Assembly: GCF_049331405.1 (NCBI RefSeq)
Contig: NZ_CP186274.1
Span: forward strand, 2,976,001 to 3,040,000
DNA: 64,000 nt
Direction of reading: 5' to 3'
From: PoT sp049331405
GTDB lineage: Bacteria > Planctomycetota > Planctomycetia > Isosphaerales > Isosphaeraceae
Each line of letters starts with the position of its first letter. The first letter of the stretch is position 1. A model generated the notes under the pieces. It did no database searches. It saw nothing but the letters and a program-made list of their open reading frames with translations, and was not told the origin of the DNA. The position numbers and the translations under genes were made by a program. Below are positions 1 to 6,642 of the stretch, in pieces.

Positions 1-385
1 TCGTCCATCTGGAAGGTTACGGCCTGATTCGTGTCTTCAGGATCGTCTCCCGAGACGGAGACACTGAGCACTGGGCGACCGACGACCTGGCGATGGACGA
101 GCTGACGCGGTTGGTGCTGGCCGAGCGGACGTGGGCGATTGAGAACTATCACCGGGGCCTGGAGCAGTGCTGCGGGGTCGAGCGATGCCAGGCCCGGGTA
201 GGTCGGGCGCAGCGCAACCACATCGGGATGGCGATCCGGGCCTTCCTGCGGCTGGAGCGTCATTTCTATGCCACCGGGGTGAGTTGGTACGAGGCCAAGG
301 CACAAATCATCCGGGGAGCCGTCAGGGCTTATATCGCTCAACCCTTGTACAAACTTCCATGACCGCGTAACTCCTAAGGAAATAA
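1..385 (+). mobile_element. Insertion sequence, right-hand end only
   Basis: The window opens inside a transposase reading frame that stops at 360-362. The IS end should lie shortly after that stop. The AT-richer stretch at about 363-385, around ctcctaaggaaataaccc, is the likely terminal region, but I cannot define the terminal inverted repeat because the left end is off-window. The opposing membrane-protein frame (322-663) runs into this region and ends inside it, which suggests the IS landed in that gene. Confidence 0.5.
3..362 (+). CDS. IS4/IS701-like DDE transposase, C-terminal part
   Basis: This is the C-terminal 119 residues of a DDE transposase whose start is left of the window. The stretch WAIENYHRGLEQCCGVERCQ, followed by RAQRNHIGMAIRAFLRLE, is typical of the last conserved block of IS4/IS701-type transposases: the final acidic catalytic residue in an E-x-Y-x-R-G-L context, then a helix containing QRNH. 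The frame is open to the window edge and ends with TGA at 360-362. The family assignment (IS701 versus another IS4-like group) is from memory of motif style. Whether the upstream part is intact cannot be seen. Confidence 0.75.
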   Translation, partial: VHLEGYGLIRVFRIVSRDGDTEHWATDDLAMDELTRLVLAERTWAIENYHRGLEQCCGVERCQARVGRAQRNHIGMAIRAFLRLERHFYATGVSWYEAKAQIIRGAVRAYIAQPLYKLP

Positions 386-663
386 CCCAATCCGGCGATG
401 ATCGTCGTAGTCACCCAGGGTTGATCCCGGATAGGCAACTTCGCATCGACCCCGGCCGCTCGGCTCGCCACCGCGGCGGCCGCCGCGACGAGGCGGAAGA
501 AGCTGCCCACGATCTTCGCCATGAACTCGCGATACCAGGCCGCAACGTGCCGCCACAGCAACGAGACGGTGCCGAGGGCAAGCACGCCGGTGCAAGCGAC
601 GAAGGCGGTGGTCCAGAAGGCCATCGATTCGAGATGGTCGAAGACGTAATTCCAATTCACCAT
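322..663 (-). pseudogene. Small membrane protein gene, 3' end replaced by IS sequence
   Basis: A 113-residue reading frame starts at the ATG reading MVNWNYVFDH. It has a hydrophobic segment around residues 12-35 (AFWTTAFVACTGVLALGTVS), an amphipathic Arg/Ala stretch, and a second hydrophobic segment (TTIIAGLGYF) near the C-terminus. After that segment the frame enters the IS end and terminates inside the transposase coding region, overlapping it by 41 nt on the opposite strand. The last 15 or so residues (RSYAVMEVCTRVERYKP) are therefore probably IS-derived. The longer upstream extension of the frame (to 867) is Arg/Pro/Gly-rich and is not credible coding sequence. The function is unknown; it may be element cargo or a holin-like protein, but nothing identifies it. 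Confidence 0.45.
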
Positions 664-908
664 TGCGCTCGACTCGCGACATCCAATCCTCATCGGCGGC
701 CTGCATTCGACACCTCTTTTTACCACGAAATTCGCGAGACGGTCAGGAGTGGCCCCATCGCGACGGCCATCGGTCGCGGTCGGGGACTTGCGGCCCCACG
801 GCGAGGCCTGCGGCGGCGACCACGAGGCGGCGCCGGCCGCCGCCCCGGAGACGACTCTCCCCGTCACGCACGCGGCCCGCGTACTCCTGCGGGGGATGGA
901 GGCCGGGT

Positions 909-1142
909 TCAGGGGGCGCTGAGGCCCCCGCCGACCTTCAGGGCGCAGGCGGCCTCGGTGGGCCGATAGCTGCCCTCCGCGCCATGGAGGAAGGTGCTGA
1001 CCGGGTAGACGAGCCCCGCCGCCATCAGCTCGCGGTAGAGCGGGAGGTTCTCCTCAGTCACCGCCACCCACTCCCCGGCCAGGCGGCGGCGGAGCAGGGC
1101 GGCGGCGGATCCTGTCAGCGTGGCGGTCGCGTCGTCGGCCAT
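909..1142 (-). CDS. Small hypothetical protein downstream of integrase
   Basis: This 77-residue protein begins MADDATATLTGSAAALLRRR and ends with a Gly-rich tail. The start at 1142 is chosen because AGGAGGAGG lies at 1150-1158, 7 nt upstream. The alternative ATG two codons earlier (1148) would leave only 1 nt to that site. The middle (EWVAVTEENLPLYRELMAAG) looks like a short winged-helix or DNA-binding-like fold, but I do not recognise a family. It starts 67 nt after the integrase stop on the same strand, so it may be co-transcribed with it; an excisionase or regulatory role is possible on position alone. Confidence 0.55.
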   Translation of the reverse strand: MADDATATLTGSAAALLRRRLAGEWVAVTEENLPLYRELMAAGLVYPVSTFLHGAEGSYRPTEAACALKVGGGLSAP

Positions 1143-1149
1143 CGGCATG

Positions 1150-1158
1150 CCTCCTCCT
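1150..1158 (-). promoter_or_regulatory. Strong Shine-Dalgarno deciding the start of the small ORF
   Basis: AGGAGGAGG on the minus strand is followed by C, then ATGCCG, then the ATG of the small ORF. The spacing fits the second ATG (1142), not the first (1148). The same arrangement of a G-rich site followed by ATGCCGATG is found in front of the integrase gene. Confidence 0.6.
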
Positions 1159-1209
1159 GATATCCGCACCGGCGACGGGATGACCCTCGCCACCTTCCTG
1201 CGCATCCGT

Positions 1210-2286
1210 TCAATCGCCCCGGCCCTTCGTCGCCTGCTCGGCCGCCCTGCGGAGGTGCTCCCGCTTCTCCCTGAGCTTGGAGTAGTGCTTGTGGAGCACG
1301 GCGGTCCCCGAGTGGCCCATCAGCTCGGCGACGGTGGCGTCGGGCACGCCGTTCTCGAGCGCGTCGGTCGCGAACGAGTGGCGGTAGACGTAGGCGGTCA
1401 CGTCGTCGTCGAGCCTGTCCGACTTGCGGACCTTCTTGCGGCGGAACCGGCAGTTGATCGCCTGGAGCGTCCAGGGGTTGCCGTCCGCGTTGCGGAAGAT
1501 CGGGCCGTCGGGGTGCCGGGCGGCCAGCCGCCTCGTCAGCTCCAGCAGGGTCGGGTTCATGTAGACCACGCGATCCTTGCCGGTCCTGGCGGTCGTCTTG
1601 CCCGCGATCACCCAGACCCCCTGGGCGAAGTCGACGTCGGCGGCCGTGACCTTGATCGCCTCGCCCGGGCGGATGCCCGACTCCATCATCGCCACCAGGA
1701 AGTCCCGGAACGGGTCCCCCTCGAGATACCAGGCGAGGATCCGGCCCCGCTCGTCGGCCGAGAGCACCCGGTCCCGCACGGTCGCCGCCGGCTTCTCGTA
1801 ATCCTCGATCGGATTGGCGGGGATGAGGCGGTTCTCGGCCGCCCAGTTGAGCAGCCGCTTGAGGATGGTGATGGCGGACCGCTGGCTGGATTGCCCCCAG
1901 CGTTTCTTGCGCTCGGCGGCGACCCAGGCCCGGACGTGGCGGGGGGCGATCTCCGCCGGCGGTAATTTGGGGAACCGGGCCTCGAAGTCGGCGAGGAAGC
2001 GGCGATACCAGGCGGCCGTCTCGGGGGCGACGGCGTTGGCCGCGTCGACGAGGAAGTGCTCGATCGGGCCGCCCAGCAAGAGGTTTCGGGCGGGGGCGGC
2101 CAGGCCCTCGCCGGCCATGAGCCGGTGCCAGGCCGCGACGATGTCCCTGGGGGGCTTCCAGTCGCCGCCCTCCTTCCTGGGGGGCGGCTCCTTAGCGGGG
2201 TGCTTTCCCAGGGGGCGCTGGACCCCATCGACCTGGATGTACCAGGCCTTGGTCTGCGAGCGGTACCACGGCTTGGGGGCTTTCAT
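1210..2286 (-). CDS. Tyrosine recombinase (phage-type integrase)
   Basis: This 358-residue site-specific recombinase should integrate and excise the element ending at the neighbouring tRNA. An N-terminal core-binding SAM-like domain occupies about residues 65-165. The catalytic domain follows, with Arg206 in SGIRPGEA, a Lys in the beta-hairpin region (K230 or K237), Arg302 in YVYRHSFAT, His325 in MGHSG and the nucleophile Tyr335 in HKHYSKL. The first residue of the usual HxLRH motif is Tyr299 rather than His, a replacement I believe is common in planctomycete integrases. The start at 2286 is preferred over ATG 2292 because GGAGG at 2293-2297 is 6 nt upstream of it. An upstream in-frame extension runs through the tRNA gene and is not coding. 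The gene lies directly downstream of tRNA-Gln on the same strand, the standard layout for a tRNA-targeting island. Confidence 0.88.
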   Translation of the reverse strand: MKAPKPWYRSQTKAWYIQVDGVQRPLGKHPAKEPPPRKEGGDWKPPRDIVAAWHRLMAGEGLAAPARNLLLGGPIEHFLVDAANAVAPETAAWYRRFLADFEARFPKLPPAEIAPRHVRAWVAAERKKRWGQSSQRSAITILKRLLNWAAENRLIPANPIEDYEKPAATVRDRVLSADERGRILAWYLEGDPFRDFLVAMMESGIRPGEAIKVTAADVDFAQGVWVIAGKTTARTGKDRVVYMNPTLLELTRRLAARHPDGPIFRNADGNPWTLQAINCRFRRKKVRKSDRLDDDVTAYVYRHSFATDALENGVPDATVAELMGHSGTAVLHKHYSKLREKREHLRRAAEQATKGRGD

Positions 2287-2292
2287 CGGCAT

Positions 2293-2297
2293 CCTCC
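2293..2297 (-). promoter_or_regulatory. Shine-Dalgarno of the integrase
   Basis: GGAGG abuts an upstream ATG (2292) and lies 6 nt before the ATG at 2286. The spacing selects 2286 as the integrase start. Confidence 0.6.
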
Positions 2298-2300
2298 GAT

Positions 2301-2323
2301 GCCGTGCACGTAGCGTGCACGGC
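2301..2323. repeat. Perfect 10-bp inverted repeat upstream of the integrase
   Basis: GCCGTGCACG, a 3-nt spacer (TAG), then CGTGCACGGC: each arm is the exact reverse complement of the other. It lies between the tRNA 3' end and the integrase Shine-Dalgarno site. It could be an operator, a recombinase or excisionase arm site, or a hairpin in the integrase leader. No U-run follows it, so an intrinsic terminator is less likely. Confidence 0.7.
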
Positions 2324-2375
2324 GGGGTGATTTCGGGAGGAGTCGTCTGCCGATAAGTCCTTGCGTGTCCTTGAG

Positions 2376-2395
2376 CTGGGGATCTAGGATTCGAA
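2376..2395 (-). other. Inferred attachment-site core at the tRNA-Gln 3' end
   Basis: Elements with tyrosine recombinases usually recombine in the 3' part of a tRNA gene and rebuild it. Here the T-arm and acceptor 3' strand of tRNA-Gln directly face the integrase, which transcribes away from the tRNA. The element would therefore extend leftward off the window. The second copy of the core (the partner att site) would lie to the left of position 1 and cannot be seen, so the core boundaries are guessed. Confidence 0.4.
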
Positions 2396-2446
2396 CCTAG
2401 ACTAAGTGATCCAGAGTCACTCGTGCTACCGTTACACCAATCCCCA
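2376..2446 (-). tRNA. tRNA-Gln (anticodon CUG)
   Basis: The 71-nt minus-strand sequence folds as a full cloverleaf. The acceptor TGGGGAT pairs with ATCCCCA and the D-arm is GTG..CAC with the loop AACGGTA. The anticodon stem AGTGA/TCACT encloses the loop CTCTGGA with anticodon CTG. The T-arm is CTAGG-TTCGAAT-CCTAG, and the discriminator is G. CCA is not encoded (CTC follows). The anticodon reads CAG (Gln). Confidence 0.95.
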
Positions 2447-2485
2447 AAATTGGTAGAGTTGAGGGTGTTTGCCCTCGACGTGCTT

Positions 2486-2514
2486 ATCCTAGAGTCTCGG
2501 CTCATTTCTGGCAA
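2486..2514 (-). promoter_or_regulatory. Sigma70-type promoter for tRNA-Gln
   Basis: On the minus strand TTGCCA (2509-2514) is separated by exactly 17 nt from TAGGAT (2486-2491). The predicted start is about 33 nt upstream of the tRNA 5' end. The match is 5/6 at -35 and 4/6 at -10. It may also drive the integrase by read-through. Confidence 0.55.
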
Positions 2515-2770
2515 GAGCAATGCTGAAACGCTAGGGGTCAATCTTAACTCTTTGCCTCATCGAACGTTTGGGCTTCTAAGAAAACTTGGAAAGAGCCTTC
2601 TGGGCAAATTTGAGACTGACTGAAGATCTACGCCAGGAAGTTCCAAGGCCGTGAATTAGGCCGTTGGCCAGATGGTTACTCAGAGGGGATCGGACTGAGG
2701 GTTCCCTGGAGGATCGGCTTGGGCTTAGAATCATGCAGGTCATGGGGGAGAAGGCGAAGTATTGGCCGGG

Positions 2771-3430
2771 ATGAGAGAGATTGGCCGTTTCGGCGAAGGA
2801 AAGAGGGGGTTTGTGGAAGGGGACTCACCGGGAAAGAGGATCGATTGGGTGAGTGCCGTCATGGCGCTGGTCACGAGCGTGGCACTGGCCACGACGATCT
2901 ATATGCGGTATGGGCCGGAGAAGCCCAATGAGTCGCTGGGGCTCGGGGAGTCGATGCCGCCTTTGAGGTTGAGGGACCTGGAGACGCTGGAACCTCTCGT
3001 CCTGGTGGGGCTCAAGGGGAAGGTGGTCTGGGTCAGCTTTTGGGATCAGGCCAAGGGCGAGGATCTGCTGGCGCTCGAGAAGGCGACGGACGGGATGAAG
3101 TCGCGCAAGAAGTTCACGGTCGTGGTGGCCGCAGTCGACGAACGGAATGCAGCGGCATTTCGGAAGGCCGTGGCCGAGGCGAAGGTCGGGTTGCCGACCT
3201 ATCTGGCGAGCGAGGAGACCCGGAAACGGTTCGGGGCAGAGGGGAGTTCGTTGCCGTTACACGTCCTCGTCGATCGCGAGGGGAAGGTCGGGGCTGTTGC
3301 GCATGGGAGCAGGCCCGAGACGTTGAAACGACTCGAGGACCAGGCGGAACGCTGGTTGGATGAGATGGAGCCGCCGGGGGCCTCGCGCTTCGCCTCGATG
3401 GGGGGGAAAGATCGAAGGTCAGTCCGGTAA
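2771..3430 (+). CDS. Membrane-anchored thioredoxin-fold protein lacking CxxC
   Basis: This 219-residue protein has an N-terminal signal anchor (WVSAVMALVTSVALATTIYM) that places the rest outside the membrane. The region from about residue 60 has the order of a TlpA/AhpC-like fold: ESMPPLRLRDLE, then KGKVVWVSFWDQ, a helix, a strand (KFTVVVAAVD), and LPLHVLVDREGKVGAVAHG, which contains the cis-Pro-type LP followed by the usual DREG turn. Where TlpA has WCxxC this protein has SFWDQAKGED, so it cannot do dithiol chemistry. The start is ATG 2771; a TTG at 2762 in frame is the alternative. It converges with the MBL gene and overlaps its 3' end by 12 nt. A structural or binding role is inferred. Confidence 0.7.
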   Translation: MREIGRFGEGKRGFVEGDSPGKRIDWVSAVMALVTSVALATTIYMRYGPEKPNESLGLGESMPPLRLRDLETLEPLVLVGLKGKVVWVSFWDQAKGEDLLALEKATDGMKSRKKFTVVVAAVDERNAAAFRKAVAEAKVGLPTYLASEETRKRFGAEGSSLPLHVLVDREGKVGAVAHGSRPETLKRLEDQAERWLDEMEPPGASRFASMGGKDRRSVR

Positions 3431-4087
3431 GGCCGCGACATATCTCAGGAATTTGGCCGTGTCTCGAAGCGGAGGCCCGTGGCCGAAGCATATCAGGGCG
3501 GGCTCGAGCCTGGCGAGCTGGCGGGCGGATTCGCGGTTGCGCCTCGGGTCGATCGTGTACATCAACTGTGGTTCATGAAGGCCGGGGACGCCGGTCCAGA
3601 TGTTCATGTTACAGAGGACGTCGCCCATGATGAGCGTGCGGTCCGAGGCTCGCCAGTAGGCGACGTGGCCGGCGCTGTGGCCGGGGGTCTCGATGACGGT
3701 GAAGCCGCCGACCTCGTCCCCCTCGCGGAGGCGCCGAGAGACGGGATGGGCGGGGCCCATGAAATAGCGGCCGATGTTGCGGTTCACCCAGTTCTGGGGC
3801 AAACGCTCGATGATGAGGTCCGTGTCCTCGACGGCATCGGCGTCGGCCTCGCCGCACCAGAGTGGGATGTCGAGCGCCCGGCAGACGTCGTGAGAAGCCC
3901 CCTGGTGGTCGGGGTGGGCGTGGGTCAATGCGTGGGCCCGGACGGTCTGGCCTCGGAGCTGACGGAGGATCCGACGCGTCGCGAACTTCGCCCCGGCGTC
4001 GATCAGGACGTCTCCCGCGAGGTAGACGTTGATCGCGTAAGGGGGGATGCCGCCGAGCAGGTAGAGGCTATCGGCCAGGCGTTTCAT
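3419..4087 (-). CDS. MBL-fold metallohydrolase
   Basis: This 222-residue protein has the complete metallo-beta-lactamase motif THAHPDHQG near residue 60. A later GHSAGHVAYW supplies the third metal site, MGDVLCN gives the bridging Asp, and the C-terminal FGHGPP supplies the last His. The composition and order resemble glyoxalase II-like or quorum-quenching-type hydrolases, but the substrate cannot be told. The start is the ATG at 4087 (MKRLADSLYLLGG); further upstream the frame is Arg/Pro/His-rich noise. It lies 68 nt downstream of the thiamine-phosphate synthase fusion on the same strand, so co-transcription is likely. Confidence 0.82.
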   Translation of the reverse strand: MKRLADSLYLLGGIPPYAINVYLAGDVLIDAGAKFATRRILRQLRGQTVRAHALTHAHPDHQGASHDVCRALDIPLWCGEADADAVEDTDLIIERLPQNWVNRNIGRYFMGPAHPVSRRLREGDEVGGFTVIETPGHSAGHVAYWRASDRTLIMGDVLCNMNIWTGVPGLHEPQLMYTIDPRRNRESARQLARLEPALICFGHGPPLRDTAKFLRYVAALPD

Positions 4088-4155
4088 GTGCGATGTCGCG
4101 TCGTCGTGGATGGATTCCTGGGGCCCCTGAGCGGGAGACCTGGATGGGGCGCGTA

Positions 4156-5703
4156 TCAGGAGTCGAGGGCGTCGAGCCTGGCGCGGAGGGCGGCGGCGGC
4201 GGCCTTGGGACTCTCGGCGCGGACGATGGCCGAACTCACGGCGATCCGGGTTGCGCCGGCCTCGAGGACGCGGTCGACGTTCTCCTCGGTGATGCCGCCG
4301 ATCGCGAACCAGGGGAGGTTCGTGGTCTCCGCGGCCGTGCGGACGTAGGCGAGGCCCGCGAGGTCGGAGAAGTCCTTCGTCGTGCTCGAGAAGACGGGGC
4401 CGACGCCGATGTAACCCGCCCCTTCTAGGATCGCGCGGTCGAGCTGTTCGCGGTCGTGCGTCGAGATGCCGATGAGCGCGGTCGGACCAACGATGCGCCG
4501 GGCGTCGCGGAAGGTGACGTCGTCCTGGCCGAGGTGCACGCCGTCGGCCCCGGCGAGGCGCGCGAGGTCGGGGCGGTCGTTGACGATGAAGCGGGCCTTG
4601 GCCTGCGCGGTGAGGATGCGGACCTCGCGGGCGCGGGTCAGCCACTCGCGATCCGTCAGGCCCTTCTCGCGGAGCTGGATGACGTCGACGCCGCCGGCGA
4701 GGGCCTCGCCCACGACCCAGGTCAGGTCGCCGAGGGTCGGGAGGCCGCCGACGAGGAGGTAGAGCTTGGCATCGCCGAGGGCGCGGTAGGCCGACACGGC
4801 CGTCATCGTGAGTTTTTCGAGAGTGTAGACGTCGTAGCGGAGGACTTCGAACCGTCCTGCGAGCCAGACGTCGACGAGCTTGCCGTATTCCTCGAGGGTC
4901 CGGAGCGCCTCGCCGGCTCGCTTGAAGTTGGCGGTGAGGACGGCCCTCGCGTTCTCACGGCTCTGCTCCGAGGCGGTCATGATGTGGGTGCCGACGTCGC
5001 CGCGCGTGTCCCTGGAGCCGATCAGGACGTCGGGGTCGAACCCCTTGATGGCCTCCGCGAGCCGGTGCCGGACCTCCTTGAGCCGCTTGGTGAGGCCGGG
5101 ATCGCCGAGCACGAAGCGGACGTAGTCCTCGACGACCCGCAGGCCCTCGCGGGCCCGGTTCGCGGAGGCGTCGAGGATCCGGCCGAGGTCGACGGCCTGG
5201 CTCGGGTCGACGAGCTCCAGCGGGGCCATCTCGACCGGGAGGGGGAGCGGGTCGACGTCGGAGCTCGTCTCGGGTGCGAGCTTCTGGACGAGCTCCTCGA
5301 CCACCAGGCCGGCTTCCGCGAGGATGTCGGCGGCCGGGCCGGGGGCGGCCAGCAGGCCGGCGAGGAGGTGCTCGGTGCCGACGGGTCGGCCGCGGTCGAG
5401 CGTCTTGGCCTGCACGGTGGCGTCGTTCAGGGCGGCGCGGAAGGCCTGCGACTGGGGCAGGGGAGGGAAGCTTGGGCTCGGCTCCGAGTCGTCAAGGAAC
5501 TCGGCCTCCAGGCCGAGGGCGGCGAGCAGTAGCTCGGCGTCCAGGCCGTGCTCGGCGAGCAGCTCCGCGGCGCGGCTCTCGGACTCGTCGACGAGGGCGG
5601 CGAGGAGGTCAGTCGGCTCGACGCTGGCGGCCCCGCGTTGCCTCGCCCGGATCTGGGCCCGTTCCAGGGCCCGGAAGGCCCCTTCGGTGAAGGATTCAAG
5701 CAT
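4156..5703 (-). CDS. thiE: Clp_N / ThiD2 / ThiE fusion: thiamine-phosphate synthase
   Basis: This 515-residue protein has three parts. Residues 5-145 form two Clp N-terminal repeats (SFTEGAFRALERAQIRARQR and SQAFRAALNDATVQAK, each followed by a TxxLLxxL helix), as in ClpA/ClpC substrate- or adaptor-binding heads. Residues 174-300 match the helical ThiD2-type domain (GRILDASANRAREGLRVVED, then a DTRGDVGTH segment). Residues 313-515 are thiamine-phosphate synthase, which joins HMP-PP to thiazole phosphate. They include the phosphate and pyrophosphate contacts IQLREK, VNDR, GQDD, GIST, VFSSTTKDF and AIGGI. ThiE alone is about 210 residues, so more than half of this protein is accessory. The start ATG fits a typical Clp_N N-terminus. 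The MBL gene follows on the same strand. No TPP riboswitch is visible upstream. Confidence 0.88.
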   Translation of the reverse strand: MLESFTEGAFRALERAQIRARQRGAASVEPTDLLAALVDESESRAAELLAEHGLDAELLLAALGLEAEFLDDSEPSPSFPPLPQSQAFRAALNDATVQAKTLDRGRPVGTEHLLAGLLAAPGPAADILAEAGLVVEELVQKLAPETSSDVDPLPLPVEMAPLELVDPSQAVDLGRILDASANRAREGLRVVEDYVRFVLGDPGLTKRLKEVRHRLAEAIKGFDPDVLIGSRDTRGDVGTHIMTASEQSRENARAVLTANFKRAGEALRTLEEYGKLVDVWLAGRFEVLRYDVYTLEKLTMTAVSAYRALGDAKLYLLVGGLPTLGDLTWVVGEALAGGVDVIQLREKGLTDREWLTRAREVRILTAQAKARFIVNDRPDLARLAGADGVHLGQDDVTFRDARRIVGPTALIGISTHDREQLDRAILEGAGYIGVGPVFSSTTKDFSDLAGLAYVRTAAETTNLPWFAIGGITEENVDRVLEAGATRIAVSSAIVRAESPKAAAAALRARLDALDS

Positions 5704-5884
5704 GCCTTTTCTCGATGTTCCGCGGAGGGCCCGTTGCCTTGATTTCCCCTAGGGGCCCTGCCATGATAAAAGCGTCGTGGCTCGATGTTCAACCAACGTC
5801 ATACGACTTGCGTGGCCCAAAGCAGGGCCCCGAACCGCTCGACTACCGCGCCCGCCACCCACCTTCTTCAAACAGGAATCCGAC

Positions 5885-6472
5885 GTGCTCGACCGCATCA
5901 TCCCTCTGCTGCTGGTGACCGTCTCGCTGATCTCCGTCGCGACGGTTGCCCCCGCCGAAGAACCCGCCAAGAAGCCGGAATCGGTCCTCTCGTTCCAGAT
6001 GAAGGACATCGACGGCAAGACCGTGGACCTGGCGAAGTACAAGGGTGAGGTCCTGCTCATCGTCAACACCGCGAGCCAGTGCGGCCTCACCCCGCAGTAT
6101 GACGCTCTCGAAGACATCTACGAGAAGTATAAGGCCCAGGGCTTCGAAATCCTCGCCTTCCCCGCCAACGAGTTCGGCAACCAGGAGCCGGGTAGCGACG
6201 ACCAGATCAAGACCTTCTGCTCCTCAAAGTACAACGTGACCTTCCCGCTCTTCTCCAAGATCAAGGTGAAGAACGAAGGGATCCACCCGCTCTACCAGTT
6301 CCTGACCAGCAAGGAAACCAACCCGAAGTTCGCCGGCCCTATCGGCTGGAACTTCGCCAAGTTCCTGGTCAACCGCAAGGGTGAAGTGATCGCCCGCTTC
6401 GAGCCCAAGGAGAAGCCCGACTCGGAAGCGATCACCAAGGAAATCGAGAAGGCCCTCGCCGAGGCCAAGTAA
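5885..6472 (+). CDS. Exported glutathione peroxidase-family protein
   Basis: This 195-residue thiol peroxidase reduces hydroperoxides. The GTG start at 5885 is preceded by AGGA 7 nt upstream and opens a signal peptide (IIPLLLVTVSLISVATVAPA), so the enzyme is periplasmic. The family tetrad is present: the peroxidatic Cys in NTASQCGLTPQY, Gln in FPANEFGNQEPG, and Trp-Asn in GWNFAKFL. Position U/C is Cys, so no selenocysteine is involved. The resolving Cys candidate is in IKTFCSSKYNVTFP, pointing to thioredoxin-dependent recycling. The longer frame upstream to 5777 is not needed. It is divergent from the ThiE fusion and ends before a strong terminator. Confidence 0.9.
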   Translation: MLDRIIPLLLVTVSLISVATVAPAEEPAKKPESVLSFQMKDIDGKTVDLAKYKGEVLLIVNTASQCGLTPQYDALEDIYEKYKAQGFEILAFPANEFGNQEPGSDDQIKTFCSSKYNVTFPLFSKIKVKNEGIHPLYQFLTSKETNPKFAGPIGWNFAKFLVNRKGEVIARFEPKEKPDSEAITKEIEKALAEAK

Positions 6473-6547
6473 CAGGCCCTCGCCCCTTTTGATCCGGGCC
6501 GGCCAACGAGTTGACGGCCGGCCTCGAAGACTTCGATCGAAATAGCA

Positions 6548-6587
6548 AGACGCCCCGATCCGAGCATTGGCTCGGATCGGGGCGTCT
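6548..6587. terminator. Bidirectional hairpin terminator
   Basis: A perfect 17-bp stem (arms at 6548-6564 and 6571-6587, core GACGCCCCGATCCGAG) with the 6-nt loop CATTGG. It lies between the convergent glutathione peroxidase and adaptor genes. A short T-rich stretch follows on the plus strand (CTGTTT). Confidence 0.8.
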
Positions 6588-6642
6588 CTGTTTCCATCAG
6601 GGGAGGGGCCTTGACTCCTCCAGCCGATCGGCTGATCGTGGC

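Noticed and set aside
2286..2541. N-terminal extension of the integrase frame to 2541
   Set aside because: It reads through the tRNA gene; a good Shine-Dalgarno site supports 2286.
2423..2623. 66-codon plus-strand frame overlapping tRNA-Gln
   Set aside because: It covers the tRNA gene and its promoter and has no protein-like features.
5704..5884. Possible TPP riboswitch before the thiE fusion
   Set aside because: Neither the CUGAGA nor the ACCUGAUCUGGAUAAU-type core is present on the minus strand here.
5885..6472. Selenocysteine in the glutathione peroxidase
   Set aside because: The active-site codon is an ordinary Cys codon and there is no in-frame TGA or SECIS-like element.
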